A stretch of 64,000 bases of DNA from CBDBDZ01 sp965204215 (GTDB lineage: Bacteria; Pseudomonadota; Gammaproteobacteria; Pseudomonadales; GM7GCV1): NCBI GenBank assembly GCA_965204215.1, contig CBDBDZ010000013.1:992001-1056000 (forward strand), given 5' to 3'. Under the pieces are notes generated by a model. It was not told where the DNA came from, searched no databases, and worked only from the letters and a program-made list of their open reading frames with translations. Position numbers and translations under genes: made by a program. This document shows, in pieces, positions 1-8,560 of this stretch; the stretch's first letter is position 1, and each line of letters opens with the position of its first letter.

Positions 1-2
1 CG

Positions 3-512
3 GTAGACTCGAAGCGTATGACCAGTTCAGGTGGTACGGCTCCACTGGATATGATGCTAAAAATGATCAATAAAGATTATGGTCACACAGTGGTTTCTGC
101 CATTTCTGAATTATTTATCTGCGAGCGTGTGCGCGACGAAAAAGATCAGCAGAAAGTGCCTCTCAAGCATTTATTAGGAACCAATCAGCCCAAGTTGCTG
201 GAAGCGGCAGAATTAATGGAAGCCAATATTGAAGAACCCATATCACTCGAAGAATTAGCTCGTTATGTCAATATTTCCAGAAGACAGCTAGAGCGATTAT
301 TTAAAAACCATTTAGAATGCTCGCCTTCAAGGTATTATTTGCGAGTTAGATTAGAGCGCGCCAGACAATTGTTAAAACAAACCACCATGTCTATTGTTGA
401 AGTCGCATCGGTTTGTGGTTTTATCTCAACGCCGCACTTTAGCAAATGCTATAAGGCGCATATGGGCTTGCCGCCTAGAGAAGAGCGCCAAATTGCGCAT
501 TGCGCAGGGTGA
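3..512 (+). CDS. GlxA-type AraC family transcriptional regulator, 3' part
   Basis: This is the C-terminal half of an AraC-family activator of the GlxA type, in which a DJ-1/PfpI-like N-terminal domain is followed by an AraC DNA-binding domain. The frame is open to the left edge, so the gene starts outside the window; the first internal ATG (18) is not a real start. The visible part opens with the GlxA-like stretch TSSGGTAPLDMMLKMI, the end of the amidotransferase-like domain, and goes on to two helix-turn-helix units (ISRRQLERLF and VASVCGFISTPHFSKCYK). It ends 12 bp before the acyl-CoA dehydrogenase operon, so it may regulate that operon. The inducer cannot be read from the sequence. Family assignment is firm. 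Confidence 0.88.
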   Translation, partial: VDSKRMTSSGGTAPLDMMLKMINKDYGHTVVSAISELFICERVRDEKDQQKVPLKHLLGTNQPKLLEAAELMEANIEEPISLEELARYVNISRRQLERLFKNHLECSPSRYYLRVRLERARQLLKQTTMSIVEVASVCGFISTPHFSKCYKAHMGLPPREERQIAHCAG

Positions 513-524
513 AGTAAAAGATAA

Positions 525-1664
525 ATGAATTTTTCATTGTCGGACCAACAACTATTAATTGTTGAAAGTGCAGACAATTTTTTAAAAACAGTATCCAATA
601 GTAAGGCTATTCGCAATGCGATGCAAACACAGTTAGGTTATAGTGAATCGACATGGTCCAGGGTGCAGAATGAATTAGGCTGGCATATTGCTCTAATTCC
701 TGATACTTACCATGGTTTGGGATTAGGCTATGTTGAAATAGCGCTGTTAATGGAAAAAATGGGGTATCATCTGCTTTGTTCGCCGTTCTTTTCATTATCC
801 ATGGCAATTAATGCCTTATTGATTGCAGGAAGCGATGAGCAAAAACAAAAATATTTCGAACAAATATCTTGTCACGGTAAGCAGTTTGCTTTTGCTTATA
901 CCAAAGGTACTGTCGATTGTGACCTTGACAGCATTCCCGCTTCATCAGTAAAACAAGGTAGTAATTATCGACTCAATGGAATTTACTCACATGTTATTGA
1001 TGGTCATAGTTGTGATTATTTAATTGTGGCTGCGACAAATGCTGCCAATAATATTGAATTATTTGTGGTGAATGCTAATCAGGCTGGAGTGCAAAGGCAT
1101 TGGCTTCCGACAATGGATCAAACTCGTAAAAAAGCGCGAATTATACTAACAGACGTTGATGTCAATGCAGACAGCAAATTAACGATTAAAAACAAAGAAG
1201 CTTTTAATAATATATTGAGTCTTGCAGCTATAGCACTGGCTTCAGAATTAGCAGGATTGGCGTCCAAAGCACTGGACATAAGTGTAGAATATATAACACA
1301 GCGCAAACAATTTAATCGTACTATTGGTAGTTTTCAAGCTATCAAACACAAAGCGGCAGATATGATGCTAAAAGCTGAATCAGCACGTTCAGCTATTTAT
1401 TATGCAGCTTGTATTGCCGATGAATATTTAAAAGGCGCCCCACTGGGAAGCGAATTGCAAGAAGCTGCAAATATTGCGAAAGCTTATACTTCAGATGCCG
1501 CTTTTTTTAATACAGGCTGTGCTATTCAAATGCATGGTGGCGTTGGTTTTACCTGGGAATATGACATACATTTATATTTTAAGCGCGCCAAGGCATCGCA
1601 GCACTTTTTAGGTAACGCTAGTTGGCATCGTGAACAGTTGGCACAAAAGCTATTGAGTTGTTAA
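525..1664 (+). CDS. acyl-CoA dehydrogenase family protein (steroid-type, small partner)
   Basis: A 379-residue FAD-dependent acyl-CoA dehydrogenase. The C-terminal helical domain shows the usual ITQRKQFNRTIGSFQAIKHK stretch and an IQMHGGVGFTWEYDIHLYFK FAD/dimer motif. The N-terminal half is poorly conserved, as in steroid-degrading acyl-CoA dehydrogenases that work as alpha2-beta2 heterotetramers of two unlike subunits. The next gene encodes a second acyl-CoA dehydrogenase immediately downstream, which fits such a pair, but heteromer formation is inferred. It is the first gene of a five-gene run ending at 5217. The substrate is probably a CoA ester from steroid ring or side-chain breakdown. 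Confidence 0.85.
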   Translation: MNFSLSDQQLLIVESADNFLKTVSNSKAIRNAMQTQLGYSESTWSRVQNELGWHIALIPDTYHGLGLGYVEIALLMEKMGYHLLCSPFFSLSMAINALLIAGSDEQKQKYFEQISCHGKQFAFAYTKGTVDCDLDSIPASSVKQGSNYRLNGIYSHVIDGHSCDYLIVAATNAANNIELFVVNANQAGVQRHWLPTMDQTRKKARIILTDVDVNADSKLTIKNKEAFNNILSLAAIALASELAGLASKALDISVEYITQRKQFNRTIGSFQAIKHKAADMMLKAESARSAIYYAACIADEYLKGAPLGSELQEAANIAKAYTSDAAFFNTGCAIQMHGGVGFTWEYDIHLYFKRAKASQHFLGNASWHREQLAQKLLSC

Positions 1665-1666
1665 CA

Positions 1667-2851
1667 GTGAAATTAGGTTTTGAACAACAAGATGAATTAT
1701 TTCGTGAAGAAGTCGTACAGTGGCTGGCAGACAACTTAACAGGGGAGTTTGAATCTATTCGTTTTCGGGGTGGTCCAGGCGATGAGCATATGTATTTTGA
1801 ACAACGTAAACAGTGGGAAGTAAAAATGGCAGAGGGTAAATGGATTGGTATCGGATGGCCAAAGGTGTATGGCGGGCGTAATTTAAGTGTTGAGCAGCAA
1901 GTTATTTTTTATGAAGAATATGCGCGTGCAGGTGGGCCAGGGCGGGTAGGGCATATTGGTGAAGGACTGATAGGCCCTACATTAATTGCTTATGGTAGTA
2001 AATCTCAACAACAGCGCTTTTTACCCAAAATTCTCGATGGCACTGAACTTTGGTGTCAAGGCTATTCCGAGCCGAATGCCGGTTCAGATTTGGCTAATAT
2101 CAGCACCAAAGCGCAGTTTGATAAAAGCAATAATCAGTGGCTAATCAGTGGTCAAAAAGTTTGGACCTCACTGGCTCATGAATCTGATTGGTGTTTTGTT
2201 TTGGCAAGAACAGAAGCAGGGTCAATTGGTAGACATGGTTTAGGTTTTTTCCTGGTCAATATGCATCAGCCAAGTGTAGATGTACGACCTATTACCCAGT
2301 TGACCGGGACTTCAGAATTTAACGAAGTATTCTTTGATAATGCGTCGTGTAATGCTGATAACCTGGTCGGAGAAGCAGGTAAAGGCTGGTTAGTTGCTAT
2401 GGGTCTGTTAGCTTATGAGCGCGGTATTTCAACCCTGGGACAACAAATGCTGTTTCAAAATGAGCTTAATGAAATTATTCAATTGGCAATTGAAAATGCT
2501 GCAGCGCAAGACCCACATATTCGTCAACGCATTGCAGATGCGTATATAGGTTTAAAAATTTTAAGACACAATTCACTTAGAACCTTATCGACTAAAGAAG
2601 TTGCGCTGGATAAATCGGCCATGATATATAAACTCAGTTGGTCAAATTGGCACCGAAATTTAGGTAATTTAGCTATGGACGTGCTAGGGCTTGATGCTGA
2701 CTTGCTAGAAGCAGAACCCTATGAACTAACCAGGTTGCAATCGCTATTTCTATTTGCTCGAGCTGATACTATTTATGGTGGCTCCAATCAAATTCAGCGC
2801 AATATTATTGCCGAAAGAGCACTAAATTTACCTAAAGAAACTAGAGTTTAA
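1667..2851 (+). CDS. FadE30-like acyl-CoA dehydrogenase
   Basis: A second acyl-CoA dehydrogenase of about 394 residues. Stretches such as ELWCQGYSEPNAGSDLA, QKVWTSLAHESDWCFVLART, GTSEFNEVFFDNA and ERGISTLGQQM closely recall mycobacterial FadE30 (Rv3560c). FadE30 oxidises the hydroxylated HIP-CoA intermediate during removal of steroid rings C and D. The C terminus has the family motif YGGSNQIQRNIIAERAL. As in Mycobacterium, an ipdF-like gene lies next to it (12 bp downstream). The start is uncertain: GTG at 1667 leaves a 2-bp gap after the previous stop, whereas TTG at 1658 would overlap it by 7 bp; neither has a strong ribosome binding site. Family is sure, the exact substrate is inferred. 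Confidence 0.86.
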   Translation: MKLGFEQQDELFREEVVQWLADNLTGEFESIRFRGGPGDEHMYFEQRKQWEVKMAEGKWIGIGWPKVYGGRNLSVEQQVIFYEEYARAGGPGRVGHIGEGLIGPTLIAYGSKSQQQRFLPKILDGTELWCQGYSEPNAGSDLANISTKAQFDKSNNQWLISGQKVWTSLAHESDWCFVLARTEAGSIGRHGLGFFLVNMHQPSVDVRPITQLTGTSEFNEVFFDNASCNADNLVGEAGKGWLVAMGLLAYERGISTLGQQMLFQNELNEIIQLAIENAAAQDPHIRQRIADAYIGLKILRHNSLRTLSTKEVALDKSAMIYKLSWSNWHRNLGNLAMDVLGLDADLLEAEPYELTRLQSLFLFARADTIYGGSNQIQRNIIAERALNLPKETRV

Positions 2852-2862
2852 GTTGATATTTT

Positions 2863-3657
2863 ATGAGTGTAAATCATTCTATTCCTGACTATGTTCCAGG
2901 TCATCAATTGCTGGCAGGCAAAACTGTGTTAATTACAGCGGCAGCGGGAGCTGGTATTGGTTTTGCTACTGCAAAAAAAGCATTAGAGGAAGGATGCAGA
3001 GGGCTTTATATCAGCGATATTAATGAAAAGCGTTTAAATGTAGCAGTTGAACAGTTACAGAGCTTGTCTGCGAATGCATTGGTTTACGGTTCTATAGCCG
3101 ATGTGGCAGAGGAAGATGACGTAAAACGATTGATCGAAGATGCGGAATTGAAATTGCAGCAGGTTGATGTGCTGGTTAATAATGCAGGTCTTGGCGGTAC
3201 TTGCGATTTAGTTGATATGTCCGATGAAGAATGGAGTAAAGTGATTGACATTACATTAACGGGAACCATGCGTATGACGCGTGCCATGCTTCGAAAGATG
3301 ATATCCCGAAAGCAAGGAACTATTGTCAACAACGCATCGGTTTTGGGTTGGCGAGCGCAAAAACAACAGACCCATTATGCAGCAGCAAAAGCCGGTGTTA
3401 TGGCGTTGACTCGATGTGCTGCTATGGAGGCAGCCGAATACGGTATTCGTATTAACGCGGTTTCGCCAAGTTTAGCGTTCCACGATTTTTTGTGTAAAAC
3501 CACGCCATCAGAATTGTTGGAAGAATTGGCGTCAAAAGAAGCTTTCGGTAGAGCAGCTGAAGTGTGGGAAGTTGCCAATGTTATTATGTTTTTAGCATCC
3601 AGTTACAGTTCATACATGACTGGAGAAGTTGTTCCTGTATCCAGTCAGCATCCTTAA
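2863..3657 (+). CDS. ipdF: IpdF-like short-chain dehydrogenase (HIP-CoA pathway)
   Basis: A 264-residue SDR with the nucleotide-binding motif TAAAGAGIGFATA near residue 26, NNAG near residue 107 and the catalytic YAAAKAG (Tyr-x3-Lys). The segments HQLLAGKTVLITAAAGAGIG, NNASVLGWRAQ, MALTRCAAMEAAEYGIRINA and the last residues TGEVVPVSSQHP match mycobacterial IpdF (Rv3559c) almost word for word. IpdF oxidises the ring hydroxyl of a methyl-oxo-indene-carboxyl-CoA in degradation of the last two steroid rings. Its place right after a FadE30-like gene repeats the mycobacterial order. A different but related steroid-CoA substrate cannot be excluded. Confidence 0.82.
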   Translation: MSVNHSIPDYVPGHQLLAGKTVLITAAAGAGIGFATAKKALEEGCRGLYISDINEKRLNVAVEQLQSLSANALVYGSIADVAEEDDVKRLIEDAELKLQQVDVLVNNAGLGGTCDLVDMSDEEWSKVIDITLTGTMRMTRAMLRKMISRKQGTIVNNASVLGWRAQKQQTHYAAAKAGVMALTRCAAMEAAEYGIRINAVSPSLAFHDFLCKTTPSELLEELASKEAFGRAAEVWEVANVIMFLASSYSSYMTGEVVPVSSQHP

Positions 3658-3695
3658 AGCATTTTCAAATTTCATTACCATTTCGCTAATTTGCT

Positions 3696-4169
3696 ATGAC
3701 AAAACAATATAACCATCCTGAACTTTTACTTGACGAAGTCGGAACACAATTAGAACCTACGCAGTGGATGCCAATGGAACAGGAACGAGTCAATCAGTTT
3801 GCCGGTGCAACGGATGACCATCAATGGATTCACATTGACTCTGAAAGAGCAGCACAAGGGCCATTTGGAGCCTGTATCGCTCATGGTTTTTTGACGTTGT
3901 CATTGGCAAATAAATTTTTGCCAGAATTAATTCATGTTGAAAACGTGACTATGGGTGTAAATTATGGGTGTGATAATGTGCGTTTTCCCAATGCTGTTAA
4001 AGTTGGTCAACGCATTAGAGGTAGAGGTGAAATTATTAAAGTGGAGCGCAAACAAACCAATGCAGTTCAAGCTGTTATTAAAATTACTATTGACATAGAA
4101 GGGCAAGAACGCCCAGCTTGTGTAGTGGACACTATTTCGCGTTACTATTTTGAAAATAACAATGAATAA
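3696..4169 (+). CDS. MaoC-like hot-dog fold (R)-enoyl-CoA hydratase
   Basis: A 157-residue protein of the MaoC/hydratase-2 family. The hydratase motif is visible as GATDDHQWIHID (Asp and His about five residues apart), followed by GPFGACIAHGFLTLSL, typical of single-domain hot-dog hydratases such as Rv0130. Such enzymes add water across trans-2-enoyl-CoA. It lies 38 bp after the SDR and overlaps the next gene by 8 bp, so the set is probably cotranscribed. In this setting it could hydrate an unsaturated steroid-derived CoA ester, which is inference. Confidence 0.85.
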   Translation: MTKQYNHPELLLDEVGTQLEPTQWMPMEQERVNQFAGATDDHQWIHIDSERAAQGPFGACIAHGFLTLSLANKFLPELIHVENVTMGVNYGCDNVRFPNAVKVGQRIRGRGEIIKVERKQTNAVQAVIKITIDIEGQERPACVVDTISRYYFENNNE

Positions 4170-5217
4170 TGACATTATGTTTAGCCCTGCACAACTGGGC
4201 GACATTGAAATAAAAAACCGTATTTTAATGGCTCCCATGACGCGCAGCAGAGCAGGAGATGGCGATGCACCTACAGAACTAAATGCTTTGTATTATGCAC
4301 AACGCGCCAGTGCTGGACTTGTTATTACAGAAGGTGTTCAGCCTAGCGCCAATGGTAAAGGCTATATCCGAACTCCTGGTATTTATACATCCGAACAAAT
4401 TACGGGCTGGAAACAGGTCAGTGATGCAGTCAACACCAAAGGCGGTAATCTGGTGATGCAAATTATGCATTGCGGCAGAATCGGTACCAGGCACAATAAA
4501 GATGCAGATAGTGAAACGGTGGCTCCTTCAGAGCTAAAAGCAGCGGGCGAAATTTATACCGACACTCACGGCATGGTCGAATTTGATGTTCCAAGAGCAC
4601 TGGAAACCTATGAAATACCTGGTGTTATTGAAGAGTATAAACAAGCGACAATCAATGCTTTTGAATGCGGTTTTGCAGGTGTTGAACTGCATGGCACCAG
4701 TGGCTATTTACCTATGCAGTTTATGGCAACGAGTACCAATCAACGCAATGACCAGTATGGAGGTAGCGTTCATAATCGTATACGCTTTACGGTAGAAGTT
4801 TTAGAGGCAATGGCATCGGTTAAAGGTACGGGGCGTGTTGGCATTCGAATATGCCCTGGCAACCTTTTTAATGACACTTTTGATGAAAACCCACAGGAAA
4901 CCTTTGAAGCCTTGCTGTCGGCTATTAGCCCGTTAAACCTTGCTTATTTACATGTTATAAGAATGTCACAAGGTACTGTTGATAATATAGCACTTGCTCA
5001 AAATCACTATAAAGGTAATGTTATTTTAAATGATAGCTATACCTTAAATGAAGCGGCTGATACCGTAAATAGAGGAATGGCTAAAGCCATCTCATTTGGA
5101 AGGTGCTATGTTTCAAACCCTGATTTGGTGGAAAAATTGCGTGATAATATTGAATTAACGCCGATGAATAGTAAAACGCTATACACGCCAGGGGCAACAG
5201 GATACACAGATTATTAA
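4162..5217 (+). CDS. Old Yellow Enzyme family FMN-dependent alkene reductase
   Basis: A 351-residue TIM-barrel flavoprotein of the NemA/Old Yellow Enzyme family, which reduces activated C=C bonds with NAD(P)H. Visible landmarks are ILMAPMTRSRA near the N terminus, QIMHCGRIG, YLPMQFMATSTNQRNDQYGG and the C-terminal FGRCYVSNPDLVEKLR. The usual catalytic pair His-x-x-Asn (HGAN) appears here as HGTS, so the Asn seems to be replaced by Ser. The start chosen is ATG 4162, which overlaps the stop of the MaoC gene; an in-frame TTG at 4150 is less likely. Last gene of the steroid-like operon. Confidence 0.87.
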   Translation: MNNDIMFSPAQLGDIEIKNRILMAPMTRSRAGDGDAPTELNALYYAQRASAGLVITEGVQPSANGKGYIRTPGIYTSEQITGWKQVSDAVNTKGGNLVMQIMHCGRIGTRHNKDADSETVAPSELKAAGEIYTDTHGMVEFDVPRALETYEIPGVIEEYKQATINAFECGFAGVELHGTSGYLPMQFMATSTNQRNDQYGGSVHNRIRFTVEVLEAMASVKGTGRVGIRICPGNLFNDTFDENPQETFEALLSAISPLNLAYLHVIRMSQGTVDNIALAQNHYKGNVILNDSYTLNEAADTVNRGMAKAISFGRCYVSNPDLVEKLRDNIELTPMNSKTLYTPGATGYTDY

Positions 5218-5226
5218 CTATTGCTA

Positions 5227-5255
5227 TTGAAACTCCAATTCTCTCCTGCTACTAT
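5227..5255 (+). promoter_or_regulatory. sigma70-type promoter of the mtoX operon
   Basis: TTGAAA (5227-5232) and TACTAT (5250-5255) are separated by 17 bp. The predicted start lies about 27 bp upstream of mtoX. A purine-rich AAGAGAGA ribosome binding site follows at about 5277-5284, just before the ATG at 5289. Confidence 0.6.
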
Positions 5256-5288
5256 ACTTGGATAACTAAAATTTTTAAGAGAGATATT

Positions 5289-6623
5289 ATGATTAAAAAA
5301 ATATTTGCCGCGTTAATTGGTGCAATATTCAGTAGTTTTTTGGTTGCAGATGAAACCTGCATGTCGCCTTATATGGCGAAAATTGTTGGACAGGAAGATT
5401 TCGTTTATGTATGGACGCTTGGTGTTGAAGGGTTGGGAGATGGGCAAGATAAACTGGTAACGGTGGATGTAAACCCCGCATCAGAGAACTATGGCCAGGT
5501 TATTAATTCTATTTCAGTGAAAGGGCGCAACGAGGCGCATCATTCAGGTTTTACCGATGATAGAAAGTACTTATGGACAGCAGGTTTAGACACCAACCGA
5601 ATTTTTATTTTTGATGTACATACCGACCCAGCCAGGCCTGCTTTGCACAAAACCATTGAAAATTTTGTTAAAAAAAGTGGCGGTGTCGTAGGTCCACATA
5701 CGACTTACGCATTACCAGGGAGGATGATGGTAACAGGGCTTTCCAATAATCAGGATAATGGTGGTAGAACGGCAATGGTTGAATATACTAACAGTGGTGA
5801 CTACCTGGCCACACATTGGATGCCTACTGATGGAGATTTGCGTGGTGCCATTAAAAAAGGCAAATTTGCTGATGGATATGGTTATGACTTAAGAGTATTG
5901 CCACGCCGCAACGCTATGTTTACTTCTGCATTTACAGGTTGGTCAAATTATATGCAAGACTTTGGAAAAATGTTGAAAGACCCAGAGTCGATGAAACGCT
6001 TTGGTAATACGGTTGTACGCTGGGATTTGCATTCGCGCAAACCTAAAGAAATTTTCGATGTGCCAGGCGCACCATTGGAGATTCGCTGTGCCTGGCAACC
6101 CAATCATAACTATTGTTTTACTTCGGCGGCACTTACGTCGCAACTTTGGTTGATATACGAAGAGGATGGACAGTGGAAAACAAAAGCCGTAGCAGATATT
6201 GGCAATCCATCCGACATACCGTTGCCTGTGGATATTTCTATTAGCAGTGATGACAATAGGCTATGGGTAAATACTTTTCTTGATGGTAAGACGCGCCTTT
6301 TTGATATATCCGATGCACATAATCCAGTACAGGTTTATGAAAAACAGATTAGCACGCAAGTTAATATGGTGTCATCAAGTTGGGATGGTGAGCGCCTTTA
6401 CTACACTTCATCGTTACTGGCTAACTGGGATAAAAAGGGCGATGATGACAAACAATACTTAAAACTTTACAAGTGGGATGGTAAAGTACTAAAACAAGAA
6501 TTTGAAATTGATTTTTACAAGGAAAAACTCGGTAGAGCGCATCAAATGCGATTTGGGGCTTACTCACTTTATGCTAATAACCTTAATACCCAGGCGGTTG
6601 AAACTATCGCTAGTGCCGATTAA
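5289..6623 (+). CDS. mtoX: SBP56-family methanethiol oxidase MtoX
   Basis: A 444-residue selenium-binding-protein-56 family protein with a cleavable signal peptide (residues 1 to about 20), so it is exported. Beta-propeller landmarks include EAHHSGFTDDRKYLWTAGLD, HTTYALPGRMMVTGLSN, PLEIRCAWQPNHNYCFTSAA and RAHQMRFG near the C terminus. Periplasmic SBP56 proteins of methylotrophs are copper-dependent methanethiol oxidases, which make formaldehyde, H2S and H2O2 from methanethiol. The next two genes, an SCO copper chaperone and a MauG-like protein, are the established companions of mtoX and make this reading much stronger than the family match alone. The activity itself cannot be proved from sequence. 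Confidence 0.82.
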   Translation: MIKKIFAALIGAIFSSFLVADETCMSPYMAKIVGQEDFVYVWTLGVEGLGDGQDKLVTVDVNPASENYGQVINSISVKGRNEAHHSGFTDDRKYLWTAGLDTNRIFIFDVHTDPARPALHKTIENFVKKSGGVVGPHTTYALPGRMMVTGLSNNQDNGGRTAMVEYTNSGDYLATHWMPTDGDLRGAIKKGKFADGYGYDLRVLPRRNAMFTSAFTGWSNYMQDFGKMLKDPESMKRFGNTVVRWDLHSRKPKEIFDVPGAPLEIRCAWQPNHNYCFTSAALTSQLWLIYEEDGQWKTKAVADIGNPSDIPLPVDISISSDDNRLWVNTFLDGKTRLFDISDAHNPVQVYEKQISTQVNMVSSSWDGERLYYTSSLLANWDKKGDDDKQYLKLYKWDGKVLKQEFEIDFYKEKLGRAHQMRFGAYSLYANNLNTQAVETIASAD

Positions 6624-7293
6624 TCATTTAAAGAAAATTATCTTAAGTGCCCTCATAGCGCTGCTAGGGGGCATTTTTGTATCGACAGTTCATTCACAAA
6701 CGCTTGCGCCTGGTTATAGCGATTTATCGTTCCAATTAGAACCAGCAGGAAGCTATGAACTCTACCGTATTGGTAATGCAGCAGATGGGCAGGTACTGGA
6801 TTTTGACGGCGAAAGCCAAAGTTTGTACCAGCTATTTGATGATAAAATTGTGGTATTGGGCTTTATTTATTTAAGTTGTAGTGATGTCAATGGTTGCCCC
6901 TTAACCACGTTTGTCATCAAACAACTCAGTGAAGCTTTAGAGAAACAGCCCAAATTGAGGCAGCAAGTTAAACTGCTGAGTCTAAGTTTTGACCCTGAAC
7001 GCGACACTGCGGAGGTGCTTGATTTACATAGCGATCATATTGGGGCTGATGGCGATTTTTGGTCGCTGTTAACTACAAAGAACCAACAACAGTTACAACC
7101 CATACTGGAGCAATATGATCAAGGCGTACAGCGTATGTATAACAGTAAAGGCGAAGCTACCGGGGAATTAAACCATATATTGCGAGTGTATTTAATTGAC
7201 AAAAACAAACAAATACGCAATATATACAGTGCTTCTTTTTTACATAAAGACGTGTTGCTAAACGATATTAAAACATTGGCAATGGAGCCATGA
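6613..7293 (+). CDS. SCO1/SenC-type copper chaperone (mtoX-associated)
   Basis: A thioredoxin-fold SCO protein of about 226 residues with an N-terminal hydrophobic export segment (KKIILSALIALLGGIFVS). The metal-binding cysteines are in CSDVNGCP, so their spacing is CX5CP rather than the classical CX3CP; the distal histidine is probably in ELNHILRVYLID. Its likely job is to deliver copper to the periplasmic MtoX. The gene overlaps the mtoX 3' end. GTG 6613 is the preferred start; TTG 6598 is an alternative. It overlaps the following mauG-like gene by 4 bp, indicating translational coupling. Confidence 0.82.
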   Translation: MPINHLKKIILSALIALLGGIFVSTVHSQTLAPGYSDLSFQLEPAGSYELYRIGNAADGQVLDFDGESQSLYQLFDDKIVVLGFIYLSCSDVNGCPLTTFVIKQLSEALEKQPKLRQQVKLLSLSFDPERDTAEVLDLHSDHIGADGDFWSLLTTKNQQQLQPILEQYDQGVQRMYNSKGEATGELNHILRVYLIDKNKQIRNIYSASFLHKDVLLNDIKTLAMEP

Positions 7294-8525
7294 AGTTTGT
7301 TGTTGGTTTATTTTGTTTATTTAATTTATTTGCAATAGCCGAAACAACTTATCGAGCAGGGGATTACAAGGAAAATTATGATGCTGACTATATCACTCAG
7401 TCCAAAAGCCTCAACGATAGAAATGTCAACAAACAAGGTATTGACTTATTAATTTACAGCCAACAAAAGCAGCTGGGCTTGCCTGCTTTAAAAACACCTG
7501 CTGATAACCCTTTGACCCATGCTAAAATTTCATTGGGTCGCAAATTGTTTTATGACAGACGATTGTCTCTAAACAATACATTTTCCTGTGCTAGCTGCCA
7601 TGTGCCTGAACAGGGTTTTACCAGTAATGAACTTGCTACTTCGGTGGGAATAGAAGGGCGTATTGTGCGTCGCAATGCCCCAAGTTTATACAATGTTGGC
7701 TATTTGGATATGTTGTTTCACGATGGTAGAGAAAACAGTTTGGAATTGCAAGTTTGGTCGCCATTACTTGCTAGAAATGAAATGGCAAATCCTTCTTTTT
7801 CGATGTTGTTAGAAAAGATAAAGAACACAGATAACTACCTTGAAGAATTCATCACAGTTTTTAATCAAGAACCTGATATTGTGAACGTGGGTCAAGCGCT
7901 TGCCAGTTATCAACGGACTTTAATAGCAGGTAATTCCCGGTTTGATAAATGGTATTATGGCAAGCAGGAAGATGCTTTGACACAATCAGAGAAAAACGGT
8001 TTTAAATTATTTACAGGTAAAGCCGGTTGTAATACTTGCCATTTAATTCAAGCCGATTATGCTTTGTTAACGGACCAAAAGCTACATAATACAGGTACAG
8101 GCTATGCTAAATCCATGCAAGTTGAGCCAGAGTTTACCCCTGTGCAGGTAGCGCCTGGAGTTACCTTGCAAGTTAAAACCTGGTTGATTAATCAAGTGGG
8201 TGCGGCTATTGAAAGCGATGTAGGGCGTTATGAAGTTACTGAAGCCCCTGATGATCGCTGGAAATTTAAAACACCGAGTTTACGCAATGTAGCACTAAGT
8301 GCGCCTTATATGCACAATGGTTCAATGCTTACACTGCAACAGGTAGTTCAATTCTACAATAAAGGCGGAGCAAAAAATGATTTGCTTAGTTCGTTAATCA
8401 GACCCCTGGAATTAGCCGATGATGAGGTGTTAGCTTTGGTGGCATTTATGCAAAGTTTAACCAGTTCTCATGTCAATCAATTAGTGGAAGATGCTTTTGC
8501 TGCACCTATAGGCGATATTAATTAG
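7290..8525 (+). CDS. MauG/di-haem cytochrome c peroxidase-like protein
   Basis: A 411-residue exported di-haem protein of the bacterial cytochrome c peroxidase/MauG family. It has a short signal peptide and two haem-binding CXXCH sites: CASCH near residue 100 and CNTCH near residue 247. Typical blocks are GRKLFYDRRLSLNNTFSCAS, RRNAPSLYNVGY, FHDGRENSLE and FKTPSLRNVALSAPYMHNG. In mtoX operons this protein is thought to help mature MtoX (MauG-style oxidation) or to remove the H2O2 made by it. Start ATG 7290 overlaps the SCO stop. It is the last gene before the mobile-element region. Confidence 0.86.
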   Translation: MKFVVGLFCLFNLFAIAETTYRAGDYKENYDADYITQSKSLNDRNVNKQGIDLLIYSQQKQLGLPALKTPADNPLTHAKISLGRKLFYDRRLSLNNTFSCASCHVPEQGFTSNELATSVGIEGRIVRRNAPSLYNVGYLDMLFHDGRENSLELQVWSPLLARNEMANPSFSMLLEKIKNTDNYLEEFITVFNQEPDIVNVGQALASYQRTLIAGNSRFDKWYYGKQEDALTQSEKNGFKLFTGKAGCNTCHLIQADYALLTDQKLHNTGTGYAKSMQVEPEFTPVQVAPGVTLQVKTWLINQVGAAIESDVGRYEVTEAPDDRWKFKTPSLRNVALSAPYMHNGSMLTLQQVVQFYNKGGAKNDLLSSLIRPLELADDEVLALVAFMQSLTSSHVNQLVEDAFAAPIGDIN

Positions 8526-8560
8526 TCGGTACTGAAAAATTAGCAATTTGAGGATTACAA

